From Candidatus Flavonifractor intestinipullorum (GTDB lineage Bacteria > Bacillota > Clostridia > Oscillospirales > Oscillospiraceae): a stretch of DNA of 64,000 bases. The number at the start of each line of letters is the position of its first letter. Within the stretch, counting starts at the first letter, position 1. The notes under the pieces were generated by a model. It was given only the letters and a program-made list of their open reading frames with translations. It searched no databases and was not told where the DNA came from. The translations under genes were made by a program, and so were the position numbers. Location of the stretch: positions 87,905 through 151,904 of the forward strand of contig DWYC01000087.1 of NCBI GenBank assembly GCA_019118925.1, given 5' to 3'. Positions 26,194-35,884 of this stretch are shown in pieces.

Positions 26194-27621
26194 GTGCTGT
26201 TCTCCAGTTCCATTTTTCTCTTCCTCTTTCTACCCCTGGTGATGTTGGCCTACTACGGCCCCTGCCGCCTGCTGGGGCGGTGGAGCCGCCCGGCCCAGAA
26301 TCTGCTGCTGCTGGTGTGCTCCCTGTTTTTCTACGCCTGGGGAGAGCCCTGGTTTGTGCTGGTGATGATGGCCTCCATCCTGGCCAATTACGGCTTCGGG
26401 CTGTGGGTACATAGCTGCAAAGTCCGGGGACGCGGCCGCCGCCTGCCCATCGTGTGCGCGCTGGTGTGCAATCTGGGGCTGATGTTTGTCTTTAAGTACC
26501 TGGTCTTCGTCCTCACGCAGCTCAACCGCCTGGGGGCCCAATTTCTCATCCCGGGCATCGAGCTGCCCCTGGGGATCTCGTTTTTCACCTTTCAGGCCCT
26601 CTCCTATGTACTGGACGTGGACCGGGACCGGGGCAAGGTACAGCGCAACCCACTGAAGGTGGCCCTGTACATCTCCTTTTTCCCCCAGCTCATCGCCGGG
26701 CCCATCGTCAAATACGAGACGGTGGCCGAGGAGATCGACGGCCGGCGGGAGAACTGGGCCGACTTCTCCGTGGGGGTGTGCCGCTTTCTGGTGGGCCTGG
26801 GCAAAAAAGTCCTTCTGGCCAATCAGCTTGCGGTGGTGGCCGACTTCGCCTACGGCCTGGAGGCCGGGGAACTCTCCACCGGGATGGCCTGGCTGGGGGC
26901 GGTGTGCTATACCATGCAGATTTACTTTGACTTCTCCGGCTACTCGGATATGGCCATCGGCATGGGGCGTATGTTCGGCTTCCACTTCCTTGAAAATTTC
27001 AACTATCCCTATCTCTCGCGCTCCATCACCGAGTTCTGGCGGCGGTGGCATATCTCCCTGTCCACCTGGTTTCGGGACTATGTCTACTTCCCTCTGGGGG
27101 GCAGCCGGGTGGACCGGCGCTGGAAGCACATCCGCAATCTCTTTGTGGTCTGGCTCCTCACCGGCATCTGGCACGGGGCGGCGTGGACCTTTGTGCTGTG
27201 GGGGCTCTATTATTTTGTGCTCCTGGTATTGGAAAAGTACGGAGGGCTGGGCCGGGGCTGGCCCAAAGCCCTCCAGTGGCTCTATACCATGTTCCTGGTC
27301 AATTTGGGCTGGGTCCTCTTCCGGGCCGAATCGCTGAGCGTGGCCGTGCCCTACCTCACCGCCATGTTCACACCGGCGGCAGGCGGGTGGGACGGATATG
27401 CCACCCTCTTTTTGACGGACAACCTGCCCATCCTGGCCGCGGGAGTCCTGTTCTCCGCGCCGGTGGCCCCCTGGCTGAGCCGAACGGCCGAGAGGTGGAG
27501 GGGCCTTCCCGCCCTGGTGCGGGATGTGGCCTATCCGCTGCTGCTGGTGGCCCTGCTGGCGGTCTCCGCCAGCTTTATCGTCAAGGGTACGTACAACCCC
27601 TTCATCTATTCCAATTTCTGA
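26194..27621 (+). CDS. MBOAT family O-acyltransferase (AlgI-like), GTG start
   Basis: ISFFTFQALSYVLDVDRDRGKVQRNPLKVALYISFFPQLIAGPIVKYE..., FWRRWHISLSTWFRDYVYFPLGGSR, LLTGIWHGAAWTFVLWGLYY. Confidence 0.95.
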   Translation: MLFSSSIFLFLFLPLVMLAYYGPCRLLGRWSRPAQNLLLLVCSLFFYAWGEPWFVLVMMASILANYGFGLWVHSCKVRGRGRRLPIVCALVCNLGLMFVFKYLVFVLTQLNRLGAQFLIPGIELPLGISFFTFQALSYVLDVDRDRGKVQRNPLKVALYISFFPQLIAGPIVKYETVAEEIDGRRENWADFSVGVCRFLVGLGKKVLLANQLAVVADFAYGLEAGELSTGMAWLGAVCYTMQIYFDFSGYSDMAIGMGRMFGFHFLENFNYPYLSRSITEFWRRWHISLSTWFRDYVYFPLGGSRVDRRWKHIRNLFVVWLLTGIWHGAAWTFVLWGLYYFVLLVLEKYGGLGRGWPKALQWLYTMFLVNLGWVLFRAESLSVAVPYLTAMFTPAAGGWDGYATLFLTDNLPILAAGVLFSAPVAPWLSRTAERWRGLPALVRDVAYPLLLVALLAVSASFIVKGTYNPFIYSNF

Positions 27622-27631
27622 GGAGGACACC

Positions 27632-28825
27632 ATGAGACACCGCAAAGAGACCATTACCGCCCTCCTTTTTCTGGCTCTGCTGGCCGCGGGGCTGTGCTAC
27701 ATCGGCGTGCTCTTCCTGAAGGGAGAGAGCGCCCTGCGGACCTCGCTGGGCGCCCTGCGGCGGGATCCGGGGAGTTTTCCCACCTTTGTCGCCCAGGCCG
27801 AGAGCGACCTGAACGAGGACCTGGACCAGAGCCACGGTTTTATTGAACTTTACGGTGGCTTCCAGCGCCTCACGGGCCGCCGGGTGATTCAGGACGTGAA
27901 CCAGGATGCCCAGGTGGTCAAGCTCGCCGACGGGGCGCTGAACTTCTCCTATCTGAGCGGAGAACCCATGGATATCTCGGGTCCGGCCCAGGCCGTGGAC
28001 CGCCTGCGGGGTGCGCTGGAAGAGCGGGGGGTGCCGCTGCTGTATGTGGCCGCCCCTCAGAAGGTGCAGAGTGCCGCCCTGCTGCCCCCGGGCCTTGCCG
28101 ACTACAACAACGGCAATGCCGACCGCCTGCTCGCGGCGCTGGAGACGGCGGGAACCGACACGGTGGATCTGCGCCCCCTCTTTGCGGAGACAGGCCGGTA
28201 CGCCGACTACTTTTTCCGCACCGACCACCACTGGAAGCCCGAGGGGGCCTTCCTCGCCTGGCAGTATCTCACCGGCATCCTGGAGGAGGACTATGGCATT
28301 GCCACCGACCCGGCTTACACCGACGCGGCGAATTATGACCAGGTGGTCTATGAGGACTACTTCCTGGGCAGCCAGGGAAAGCGGGTGGGTACCCTCTACG
28401 CCGGTACGGACGACATCGTGGAATATATCCCAAAATTTGAGACAGACTTTACCTATGAGTGCCCCTCTTATCCCTTTACCCGCACCGGGCCCTTTGAGGA
28501 GAGCCTCCTCTTCCCGGAACGGGTGGCGGAGCGGGACTGGTTCAACGGGAACCCCTACACCCTCTATGCCGGGGGCGACTACCCCCTCGCCACCATCACC
28601 AACCACCGGAATCCCGAGGGGAAGAAGATCGTGCTGCTGCGGGAGTCCTTCTCCTGCGCCATGACCCCCTTCCTGGCCCTGTCCTGCTCCGAGCTGACCA
28701 CCATCGACCTGCGCTACTTCCAGGGGGACCTGACGGAGACGCTGGAGGAGATCGACCCGGACCTGGTGGTAATCCTCTACTGCGTGAGCTCCCTGAGCAA
28801 TCAAGATCTTTTTGACTTCGATTAG
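27632..28825 (+). CDS. DHHW-family (AlgJ/AlgX-like SGNH) membrane-anchored protein
   Basis: N-terminal TM; YFFRTDHHWKPEGAFLAWQYLTG; downstream of MBOAT. Confidence 0.88.
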   Translation: MRHRKETITALLFLALLAAGLCYIGVLFLKGESALRTSLGALRRDPGSFPTFVAQAESDLNEDLDQSHGFIELYGGFQRLTGRRVIQDVNQDAQVVKLADGALNFSYLSGEPMDISGPAQAVDRLRGALEERGVPLLYVAAPQKVQSAALLPPGLADYNNGNADRLLAALETAGTDTVDLRPLFAETGRYADYFFRTDHHWKPEGAFLAWQYLTGILEEDYGIATDPAYTDAANYDQVVYEDYFLGSQGKRVGTLYAGTDDIVEYIPKFETDFTYECPSYPFTRTGPFEESLLFPERVAERDWFNGNPYTLYAGGDYPLATITNHRNPEGKKIVLLRESFSCAMTPFLALSCSELTTIDLRYFQGDLTETLEEIDPDLVVILYCVSSLSNQDLFDFD

Positions 28826-28997
28826 GAGGGGTCTTAGCGAGATGGGAGAGAAGTTTTGGCACAAGTTCGCGTGTGCCTGCCGGATGGCACGTGTTTCTTG
28901 TGACTTTTGACCCTTCCCAGCGGAACGGATTTGCTATATAATAAGTGTGTAGGGAAATGTAAGTTTATGGAAAACGCTGTTTTGGGAGGAAGCGACT

Positions 28998-30416
28998 GTG
29001 AGAAAGACGAAAATTATTTGCACCCTGGGTCCCGCGGTGGACAGCGAAGAGATGATCCGCAAACTCATCGAGACCGGGATGGACGGAGCCCGTTTTAATT
29101 TCTCCCATGGTACTCACGAGAGCCATGCGGCCCAGCTGCGCAAGTTGAAGAACGTCCGCGACGAGATGGGCGTACCTGTGGCCACGATTTTGGATACGAA
29201 GGGCCCGGAGATCCGCATCAAGACCTTTGAGAACGGCCCTGTGACCCTGGAGAAGGGCCAGACCTTTACCCTGACGACCGACGACGCCGCCGGCACCCAG
29301 GAGCGCGTGTCGGTCACCTATGCCAATCTCCACAACGAGGTGGGACCCGGCTGCCGCATTCTGGTGGACGACGGCCTCATCGAGCTGCGGGTGATGGAGG
29401 TCAAGGATCACGATGTGATCTGCGAGGTGGAAAACGGCGGCCCCCTCTCCAGCAATAAGAGCATCAATATCCCCGACGTGAGCATCCTGCTGCCCTCTCT
29501 GACCGAAAAGGACCGGGAGGACCTGAAGTTCGCGGTGGAGAACGACTTTGACTTCATCGCGGCCTCCTTTGTGCGCAAGGCCGCCGATGTGGAGGAGATC
29601 CGCGCCTGCCTGAAGGAGTACGGCGGCGAGCACATTCAGATCATCGCCAAGATCGAAAACCAGGAGGGCGTGGACAACCTGGAGGCGATCATTGCGGCCG
29701 CCGACGGCATCATGGTGGCCCGCGGCGACCTGGGCGTGGAGATTCCCGCCCAGGAGGTGCCTGTGCTCCAGAAGCGTATGATCAAGGCCGCAGTGGCCAA
29801 GGGCAAGCACGTGGTCACCGCCACCCAGATGCTGGACTCCATGATCCGCAACCCCCGTCCCACCCGGGCGGAGGTCTCCGATGTGGCCAACGCCGTCTTT
29901 GACGGCACGTCCTGCATCATGCTCTCCGGCGAGACCGCCTCGGGCAAGTACCCGGTGGAGGCCCTTCAGGTCATGGTGGACATTGCCACGGCTGCGGAGG
30001 AGTCGGTGAATTACTGGAAGCGCTTCAGCCAGCGCACCATGAATTCCCGCGTGGACAGCATTACCGATGCCATGACGCACTCCAGCTGCCTGACGGCTAT
30101 GGACCTGGGCGCCAGCGCCATTCTGGCCCCCACCCAGTCGGGCTACACCGCCCGGATTCTAGCCAGCTACCGCCCCGCCTGCCCCATCGTGGCCGTGTGC
30201 CAGAGCGAGCAGACCCGCCGCAAGCTGGCCCTGTGCTGGGGTGTGACCAGCATTCTCTCCGGCTTTGTGGACTCCACCGACCGCCTGTTCTCCATGTCCG
30301 TGGACGTGACCCGGAAGGAGGGCCTCATCCAGGAGGGCGACATTGTGGTCATCACCGCCGGCGTGCCCATCGGCAAGAGCGGCACCACCAACCTCATCAA
30401 GGCCCAGAAGGTCTAA
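28998..30416 (+). CDS. pyk: Pyruvate kinase (GTG start)
   Basis: RKTKIICTLGPAVDSEEMIRKLIETGMDGARFNFSHGTHE...MVARGDLGVEIPAQEVPVLQKRMI...MLSGETASGKYPVEAL. Confidence 0.97.
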   Translation: MRKTKIICTLGPAVDSEEMIRKLIETGMDGARFNFSHGTHESHAAQLRKLKNVRDEMGVPVATILDTKGPEIRIKTFENGPVTLEKGQTFTLTTDDAAGTQERVSVTYANLHNEVGPGCRILVDDGLIELRVMEVKDHDVICEVENGGPLSSNKSINIPDVSILLPSLTEKDREDLKFAVENDFDFIAASFVRKAADVEEIRACLKEYGGEHIQIIAKIENQEGVDNLEAIIAAADGIMVARGDLGVEIPAQEVPVLQKRMIKAAVAKGKHVVTATQMLDSMIRNPRPTRAEVSDVANAVFDGTSCIMLSGETASGKYPVEALQVMVDIATAAEESVNYWKRFSQRTMNSRVDSITDAMTHSSCLTAMDLGASAILAPTQSGYTARILASYRPACPIVAVCQSEQTRRKLALCWGVTSILSGFVDSTDRLFSMSVDVTRKEGLIQEGDIVVITAGVPIGKSGTTNLIKAQKV

Positions 30417-30428
30417 ACACAGAGCAGA

Positions 30429-30468
30429 ACGCCCCGGAGCACATGCTCCGGGGCGTGAGTTTTATTTT
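30429..30468 (+). terminator. Rho-independent terminator after pyk
   Basis: ACGCCCCGGAGC-ACAT-GCTCCGGGGCGT followed by a T-rich tract. Confidence 0.9.
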
Positions 30469-30501
30469 ATGGCGGCAGGACCGCCGGAAGCCTTATTGTT
30501 C

Positions 30502-30939
30502 TTACAGATCCAGCTGATTGGCCCGGAGATAACCCTCCACCTCGCCGCCGTTCATGGAGTGGACGACGATCCGGAAGGTCTTGCCGCCCGGATTATCATA
30601 GGTGAAATAGCCCTCGCCATTGCCGGAAATTTCCATATCATCTGCCTTAGACCAAGAGCCAAAGAACCCCTGTTTTTGCAGGACGACTTTGGCCGCGTTT
30701 CCGCTCTCATCCCGGTAGAAAATGCGAAGAGTATTCCCGTTTGTGGAGGGACAGGTGAAGGCCGAGGAGGTGTAGGTACCGTTGCTGGCCCGGATATTAT
30801 CCTCGATCTCTACCAAACGGGGGCTGATGATGGGGCTCTCCGCGGGGGTATCCTCGTTGGCCGCGCAGGCGGAGACCGGCAGAGCCGCCGCCATGCAGAC
30901 GGCCAGCAGCAACGTGAACAGCTTCTTGGTGTGTTTCAT
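30502..30939 (-). CDS. Small secreted protein, hypothetical
   Basis: MKHTKKLFTLLLAVCMAAALPVSACAANEDT... signal peptide; 145 aa. Confidence 0.7.
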   Translation of the reverse strand: MKHTKKLFTLLLAVCMAAALPVSACAANEDTPAESPIISPRLVEIEDNIRASNGTYTSSAFTCPSTNGNTLRIFYRDESGNAAKVVLQKQGFFGSWSKADDMEISGNGEGYFTYDNPGGKTFRIVVHSMNGGEVEGYLRANQLDL

Positions 30940-30968
30940 GGTTGAGTTCTCCTTTCATCCTTATGGCC

Positions 30969-31391
30969 TCAGTAATTTACAAATCCCGACACGCTGACCG
31001 TGTACGAGGAGTTGTTGCGGATGGCAAATATGTAGTTGCCCTGTTCGCTGATACGAATGGTCTGGTTTATGGTTCCATTGCTGGCACTGACATAGTGAAA
31101 GATATCGTCCGAATCCACCAATCCAAAGTCTACCTTGGCGTCTGTCGGAAAATAGCTGGCATTGATCGTGACCCGCTCCCCAGCGGCTAGCGAAAACTGT
31201 ATATCGGCGCTTCCAATTTTGTTTGCTGGAATCGTGACGGAAAATTGACCGGATGCACGAAGCACTATACCTTCGGGACCACTTTCATATGGCTGTCTTT
31301 CCAGCGCTTCCACTTGCAGCAAAGCGCAATGAAACAGAACTACGCTGGCTACTAGTGCACAGATAGTTTTTTTGATCTCCACCGGAATCAC
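30969..31391 (-). CDS. Small secreted/membrane-anchored beta-rich protein, hypothetical
   Basis: IKKTICALVASVVLFHCALLQVEA signal-like N-terminus; 140 aa. Confidence 0.65.
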   Translation of the reverse strand: MIPVEIKKTICALVASVVLFHCALLQVEALERQPYESGPEGIVLRASGQFSVTIPANKIGSADIQFSLAAGERVTINASYFPTDAKVDFGLVDSDDIFHYVSASNGTINQTIRISEQGNYIFAIRNNSSYTVSVSGFVNY

Positions 31392-31403
31392 CTCCTTCCC
31401 CGT

Positions 31404-31880
31404 TTACCATCCGATTGAAAACTGTATTTCATCATTCAACTCGATTTCATCCTGTTGCAACTCTTCAAGGGGAGCATCATCCTGCTCTTCTGTATCCGAT
31501 GAGGCACCCAGCCCCACAAACACACCAATCGCAATCCCAACCGCCAACGCCGCGGCGGTGATGGCCGCAGCCGCCCATCTTCTCCCTCGGGGGCGGGGCT
31601 CCGCAGTATGCTCCGGCTCCGGCGGCGCTTCCGGCGGCTCCTGCTCCCGCCGCTGCTGGCCCTCCCGCCAGGCGAGGAGGTCCTGCCCGCCGTCCAGCAG
31701 CACGTCCACCGGTACGCCGTACAGTTCGCTGAGATATTTCAGATTGTCCACCGAGGGCACGGCCGCCCCCACCTCCCAGCGGGAGATGGCCTGGCGGGAC
31801 ACGTTCAGCTTCTCCGCCGCCTCCAGCTGGGACAGCCCCAACTCCTTGCGGAGATGGACGAGTTTTTCACCTAGCGTCAT
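31404..31880 (-). CDS. XRE-family HTH regulator with C-terminal transmembrane segment
   Basis: MTLGEKLVHLRKELGLSQLEAAEKLNVSRQAISRWEVGAAVPSVDNLKYLSELYGVPVDVLL...; TM WAAAAITAAALAVGIAIGVFVGLG. Confidence 0.9.
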   Translation of the reverse strand: MTLGEKLVHLRKELGLSQLEAAEKLNVSRQAISRWEVGAAVPSVDNLKYLSELYGVPVDVLLDGGQDLLAWREGQQRREQEPPEAPPEPEHTAEPRPRGRRWAAAAITAAALAVGIAIGVFVGLGASSDTEEQDDAPLEELQQDEIELNDEIQFSIGW

Positions 31881-32011
31881 TTTTTCCACTCCTATCCTAC
31901 CAAGTTTCCCCCACGGCGGGAACCGTTTCGGCGTTGCACGGGCGCAATTTCGGGTTGCACATCCAGATATTGTTATTGTAAAAGCGGATTTTCCCTCTGT
32001 CAAGGCAAAGA

Positions 32012-32046
32012 AGCGCCCCTTCCCATATCGGATGGGAAGGGGCGCT
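32012..32046 (-). terminator. Hairpin terminator after the YibE/F gene
   Basis: AGCGCCCCTTCCCAT-ATCGG-ATGGGAAGGGGCGCT. Confidence 0.7.
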
Positions 32047-32078
32047 GGCTTCGTTTTTGCGTTCCGGCTATGGATGAT

Positions 32079-33266
32079 TTAAGAATCCCGGGCGCCCTCC
32101 AAGGCGGTGTGGGAAACGGAGGCCGCGTCCTTGTGTTCCTGGCCATGGGTGTAGAGGACCACCGCCAGCAAAACGGTCACAGGTACGCTCAGAACAATAC
32201 CGAAGCTGCCCGAGAGGCCCTGCATAATCGCGATGCCGATGTTGTTGGAGTTGATGATCTGCTGATAGGGCAGGTCGTAGGCGTAGTCCAGCACCAGCAT
32301 GGAGATGCTGCCCCCCGCGAAGGCCAGAATCAGGGTATTGGAGTCGGTGCCCATCATGTCCCGGCCCACGTGCATCCCGGCCTTAAAGAGCTCCCGCCGG
32401 GAGAGGGCGGGATTCTGCTGGTGAATTTCGGCAATGGCGCTGCCGATGGACATGGCCACGTCCATCACCGCCCCCAGGCTGGAGATGAGAAGCCCCGAGA
32501 ACAGCAGTCCGCCCACCTGGATGCCGCTGACGTTCCAGAGGGTGAGGAGGCTCTCGATGTCCGAGACGTTCCAGCCCGAGATGCCGGAGGCTGCGCTGAA
32601 CAGGGAGGCCGAGATGCCCGCGATGACCACCCCGGCCACCGTGCCGCCGGTGGCGACCAGGGTCTTTTTGGTGGGGCCGCCGATGAGATACATGGTCACG
32701 AGGGTGGTGATGATACAGATAAACACCGACACCCAGAACGGGGACAGCCCCCGGTACACCAGAGGCAGATAGACAAAAAGGATGCAGAAAAAGGTAAAGA
32801 CCAGGCCGAGAGCGCCCTTGACGCCCTGCCTGCCCCCCACCAGGATGAGGACAGCCAGATACAGGAGGGCAAAGAGATAAATGACCCCCTCCCGGTCCTG
32901 GGTGTAGACGCTGGTGATGGTGGAATCGCCCGCCACGCTCTGCATGACGATGACCTTCATCCCCGGCACGCACCCCGCGCCGAAGAGATAGCCCGAGGAG
33001 CTGGTGGTCTCCAGCTCCTGCCCGGCCCGGACGCCGGTGGTCATCCGCACCAGTACCCGCTGCTCCCCCACCCGGCTGCCGTCGGGCATGAGGTTGTCCT
33101 GTAAAATCTCGGTGACGACGCCCTTTTCAAAGGTCTGGCCCTCCCGGGAGACCAGGGGAACCTTGTCCACCCGGTTGATGGCAAAGACAAAGACCGCAAA
33201 GACGGCCAGCAGTGCGGCAGGTATGCCCCAGCGGAGGAGAAAATGGGAAAGGGTGTTGGCTTTCAT
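32079..33266 (-). CDS. YibE/F family membrane protein
   Basis: ALLYLAVLILVGGRQGVKGALGLVFTFFCILFVYLPLVYRGLSPFWVSV...GAVMDVAMSIGSAIAEIHQQNP. Confidence 0.88.
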   Translation of the reverse strand: MKANTLSHFLLRWGIPAALLAVFAVFVFAINRVDKVPLVSREGQTFEKGVVTEILQDNLMPDGSRVGEQRVLVRMTTGVRAGQELETTSSSGYLFGAGCVPGMKVIVMQSVAGDSTITSVYTQDREGVIYLFALLYLAVLILVGGRQGVKGALGLVFTFFCILFVYLPLVYRGLSPFWVSVFICIITTLVTMYLIGGPTKKTLVATGGTVAGVVIAGISASLFSAASGISGWNVSDIESLLTLWNVSGIQVGGLLFSGLLISSLGAVMDVAMSIGSAIAEIHQQNPALSRRELFKAGMHVGRDMMGTDSNTLILAFAGGSISMLVLDYAYDLPYQQIINSNNIGIAIMQGLSGSFGIVLSVPVTVLLAVVLYTHGQEHKDAASVSHTALEGARDS

Positions 33267-33291
33267 GGCAAATACTCCGTTCTCGTAATAC

Positions 33292-33324
33292 AGCGGCCCC
33301 CGCGCACCGGGCGCGGAGGCCGCT
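33292..33324 (-). terminator. Possible terminator hairpin after the metallophosphatase gene
   Basis: AGCGGCC...CGCGC-ACCGG-GCGCG...GGCCGCT; weak U-tract. Confidence 0.4.
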
Positions 33325-33345
33325 CTGATTTCCGTGGATGAGGGG

Positions 33346-35208
33346 TTACAGACTCACACCCAGGGTGGACAGGAAGGAGGCGGGCACATAGTAGTTGCCG
33401 CCGGAGAGCAGAGCGGGGGTGGTGCTCTCCGCGCCGTCCACGGTGAGGGTCAGGGTCACGCGCTCGCCGGTGGTGGGGGCGGTGGTGGGAACGGCCTGGG
33501 TGTAAGCCGCGCCGGTGGTGACCACCACGCCGCCGTTCCAGCTCACGTTGAACTGGTTCTCGGCGCCGGAGACAGAGGCGGCCACGTCGCGCAGGCGATA
33601 GTAGGTCTCGCCGTTGGACTCCAGGGTGGCCACGGAGGTCTCGTCAGCGCTCTTCTGGATGGTGAAGGTGTCGTCGATCTTCTCCACGGTGCCGTCGTCG
33701 GTGATCTGATAGGTGTCGATGGTGAAGGCGTCCTCGCTCAGAGAGATGACCGAGTAGCTGGGCAGCCAGTTCTGGCTGCGGTTGGCCACATAGTCCTGCT
33801 GGGCGGAGATGAGCTCATAGAACTTGGAGCCGGAGGCCGAGTTGGCGGTCATATAGAGGATGCCCTGGGGATTGACCACCGTGTTGCCGCTGGTGCTCTC
33901 GATGGTGTAGCAGTTGTTGTCGGCCTGGAAGGCGTCGTGGGCGGCGGTACCGGCCGCGTCGCCCTCCTCCGGGTAGAGGGGAATCTGCTCGTCCGTCTGA
34001 GTGTTGTACGCGTTGTCCCAGTCGTAGTCGGTACCCTCGGCGTTGAGGCGGAACTCGTAGGTGCCGTGGGTCTGGCCGTCGCCGTAGAGGAGCTTGGTGC
34101 GGCTGTAGGTGTGGTCGTGGCCCTGGAGCACCACGTCGATGTCATGCTCGTCGAAGATGGGGGTGAGCTGGGTGCGCAGAATCATGCCGTCCGTGTCGGA
34201 GTGATCCAGGCCCGAGCCGTAGATGTCCTGGTGGATGGTGACGATGCGCCACTGGGCGTCGGGATAGGCGGCAATGGCCTCCTCAATGGCCTTCTCATGC
34301 TCGGCCACATTGTAGTTGTTGGTGTTGAGCACAATGAACAGGCCGGAGCCGTAGGAGTAGTAGTAGTCGCCGCCGGCCTGGGTGGCGCCGTACTCGGTGG
34401 TGTTGGGGTTATTGAAGTGGTACATGTAGTCGGGGTTGAGGGAGTCGTGGTTGCCGATGGTGGTGGCCACAGGCAGGGAGGCCAGGGCCGCGGGATTCAG
34501 GTAACCGGCGTACTCCTCTTCCTTGGCCTGACCGGTCTTGTTGACCTGGTCGCCGGCGGAGATCACAAAGTTCAGGTCGGGATTCTGCTCGGTGGCGATT
34601 TCCAGGGTGCGGTTCCAGCCGTAGCTGTCGTTGCGGGCGGCGGTATTGGCCGCGCCGGAGTCGGCGGCCAGAGCGGCCTCGCCCTGGGTCTGCCCCTTGG
34701 AGGCGCCGATCTGAGGATCGCCCACGTACAGGATCTTCAGGGTGGAGAAGCTGTGCGTCTGATAGGTGACCGGCTCAGTCTCCACGCCGTTCTTCTCCAC
34801 CGTATAGGAGTAAGTGGTGTTTTCCGTCAGGCCGGTGACGGTGACATGGTTGTACATGTAGGCCACGCCGTCGGTGAGCGAGGTGTCCACGGCTTCGGCC
34901 GTGCCGGTGAAGGTCTGACGGTTGTTGGCGTCAGTTCCAAAGTGGACCACAGGAGTGGCCTGCTTGCCCTCCTCCACCTTGCTGTACCAGGCGAAGTTGA
35001 GCTCGGTCTCATCCGCGCCGGGAGTCAGGGAGACCTTGGTGAAGTCAGTGGCGACCGTTTCCCACTCGCTGACCCAGGCGTTCCACTCCTCGGAGGCGCC
35101 GGAGACTGCGCTGGAATCGGTATAGGGGGTGGCCAGAGCCAGAGGACTGGCGGCCAGAACCAGCGCGCCGGTGAGGGCACCGGAGAGCAGTTTCTTGCTC
35201 ATGTTCAT
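33346..35208 (-). CDS. Secreted purple-acid-phosphatase-like metallophosphoesterase with Fn3-like N-terminal and Cu-amine-oxidase-N-like C-terminal domains
   Basis: Signal peptide MNMSKKLLSGALTGALVLAASPLALA; LKILYVGDPQIG, VISAGDQVN, TIGNHDS, VVLQGHDHTYSRTK. Confidence 0.9.
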   Translation of the reverse strand: MNMSKKLLSGALTGALVLAASPLALATPYTDSSAVSGASEEWNAWVSEWETVATDFTKVSLTPGADETELNFAWYSKVEEGKQATPVVHFGTDANNRQTFTGTAEAVDTSLTDGVAYMYNHVTVTGLTENTTYSYTVEKNGVETEPVTYQTHSFSTLKILYVGDPQIGASKGQTQGEAALAADSGAANTAARNDSYGWNRTLEIATEQNPDLNFVISAGDQVNKTGQAKEEEYAGYLNPAALASLPVATTIGNHDSLNPDYMYHFNNPNTTEYGATQAGGDYYYSYGSGLFIVLNTNNYNVAEHEKAIEEAIAAYPDAQWRIVTIHQDIYGSGLDHSDTDGMILRTQLTPIFDEHDIDVVLQGHDHTYSRTKLLYGDGQTHGTYEFRLNAEGTDYDWDNAYNTQTDEQIPLYPEEGDAAGTAAHDAFQADNNCYTIESTSGNTVVNPQGILYMTANSASGSKFYELISAQQDYVANRSQNWLPSYSVISLSEDAFTIDTYQITDDGTVEKIDDTFTIQKSADETSVATLESNGETYYRLRDVAASVSGAENQFNVSWNGGVVVTTGAAYTQAVPTTAPTTGERVTLTLTVDGAESTTPALLSGGNYYVPASFLSTLGVSL

Positions 35209-35376
35209 TCCAGATTACTTCCTTCTTTTCCAAGTTTACAGTCCATTTGCAACTGCGTTGTGAGTATAACACGGTATTTTTCCCTATACAATGGGGTTTT
35301 CTGAAACTTTTCTTACATTTTACATGATCTTTGCAGAAGGACGCGGCAGGGCGGGAAGAGCGGGAAAGAAATTCCG

Positions 35377-35739
35377 CTATCGCGTCAACCGTTCCAGCGC
35401 CTCCTCCTGGGTGGAAACAAAAAACACGTCGTTCCCCCGGTTGCTCTCACAGATCAATGCGTGCAAAGGTCCGCTGGTATAGTGGGAGTAGTCGCCATAA
35501 ATTGCAATGCGTCCGCCGTAATTGACGTATTTTTGCAGAATTTCCCCGGCCAATCCCGTACTGAGGCGGAAGAAATCCTCGGTCAGGAGCCGCTTATCGA
35601 GGATAAGGTTCTTTGTTCCGGCCTCATAGAATGCGCGCATGAGCACATCCAGCGCGGACTGTGCATCGAGGATAACCGGCTCCTCACTCGTGATCACCGC
35701 GCAGCGTATGTGATTCCTTTCGACAGGTTTAACGGTCAT
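35377..35739 (-). CDS. DUF4180-like protein
   Basis: SAQSALDVLMRAFYEAGTKNLILDKRLLTEDFFRLSTGLAGEILQKYVNYGGRIAIYGDYSHYTSGPLHALICESNRGNDVFFVSTQEEALERL-type sequence. Confidence 0.75.
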   Translation of the reverse strand: MTVKPVERNHIRCAVITSEEPVILDAQSALDVLMRAFYEAGTKNLILDKRLLTEDFFRLSTGLAGEILQKYVNYGGRIAIYGDYSHYTSGPLHALICESNRGNDVFFVSTQEEALERLTR

Positions 35740-35758
35740 GTGTTACACCTCCATGAAT

Positions 35759-35812
35759 AAAATAAACAGGAGACAGGTAAGAAGCAACCGCTCCCTTATC
35801 TGTCTCCTGTTT
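35759..35812 (-). terminator. Terminator after grdD
   Basis: Reverse strand AAACAGGAGACAGATAAG...CTTACCTGTCTCCTGTTTATTTTATT. Confidence 0.85.
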
Positions 35813-35884
35813 GATTGGCGTTACAACCGGAGGGGCACTTGCCTCGGCGTGCGCCCGAACCAGGTTATTGCGTATGGAATGAGC

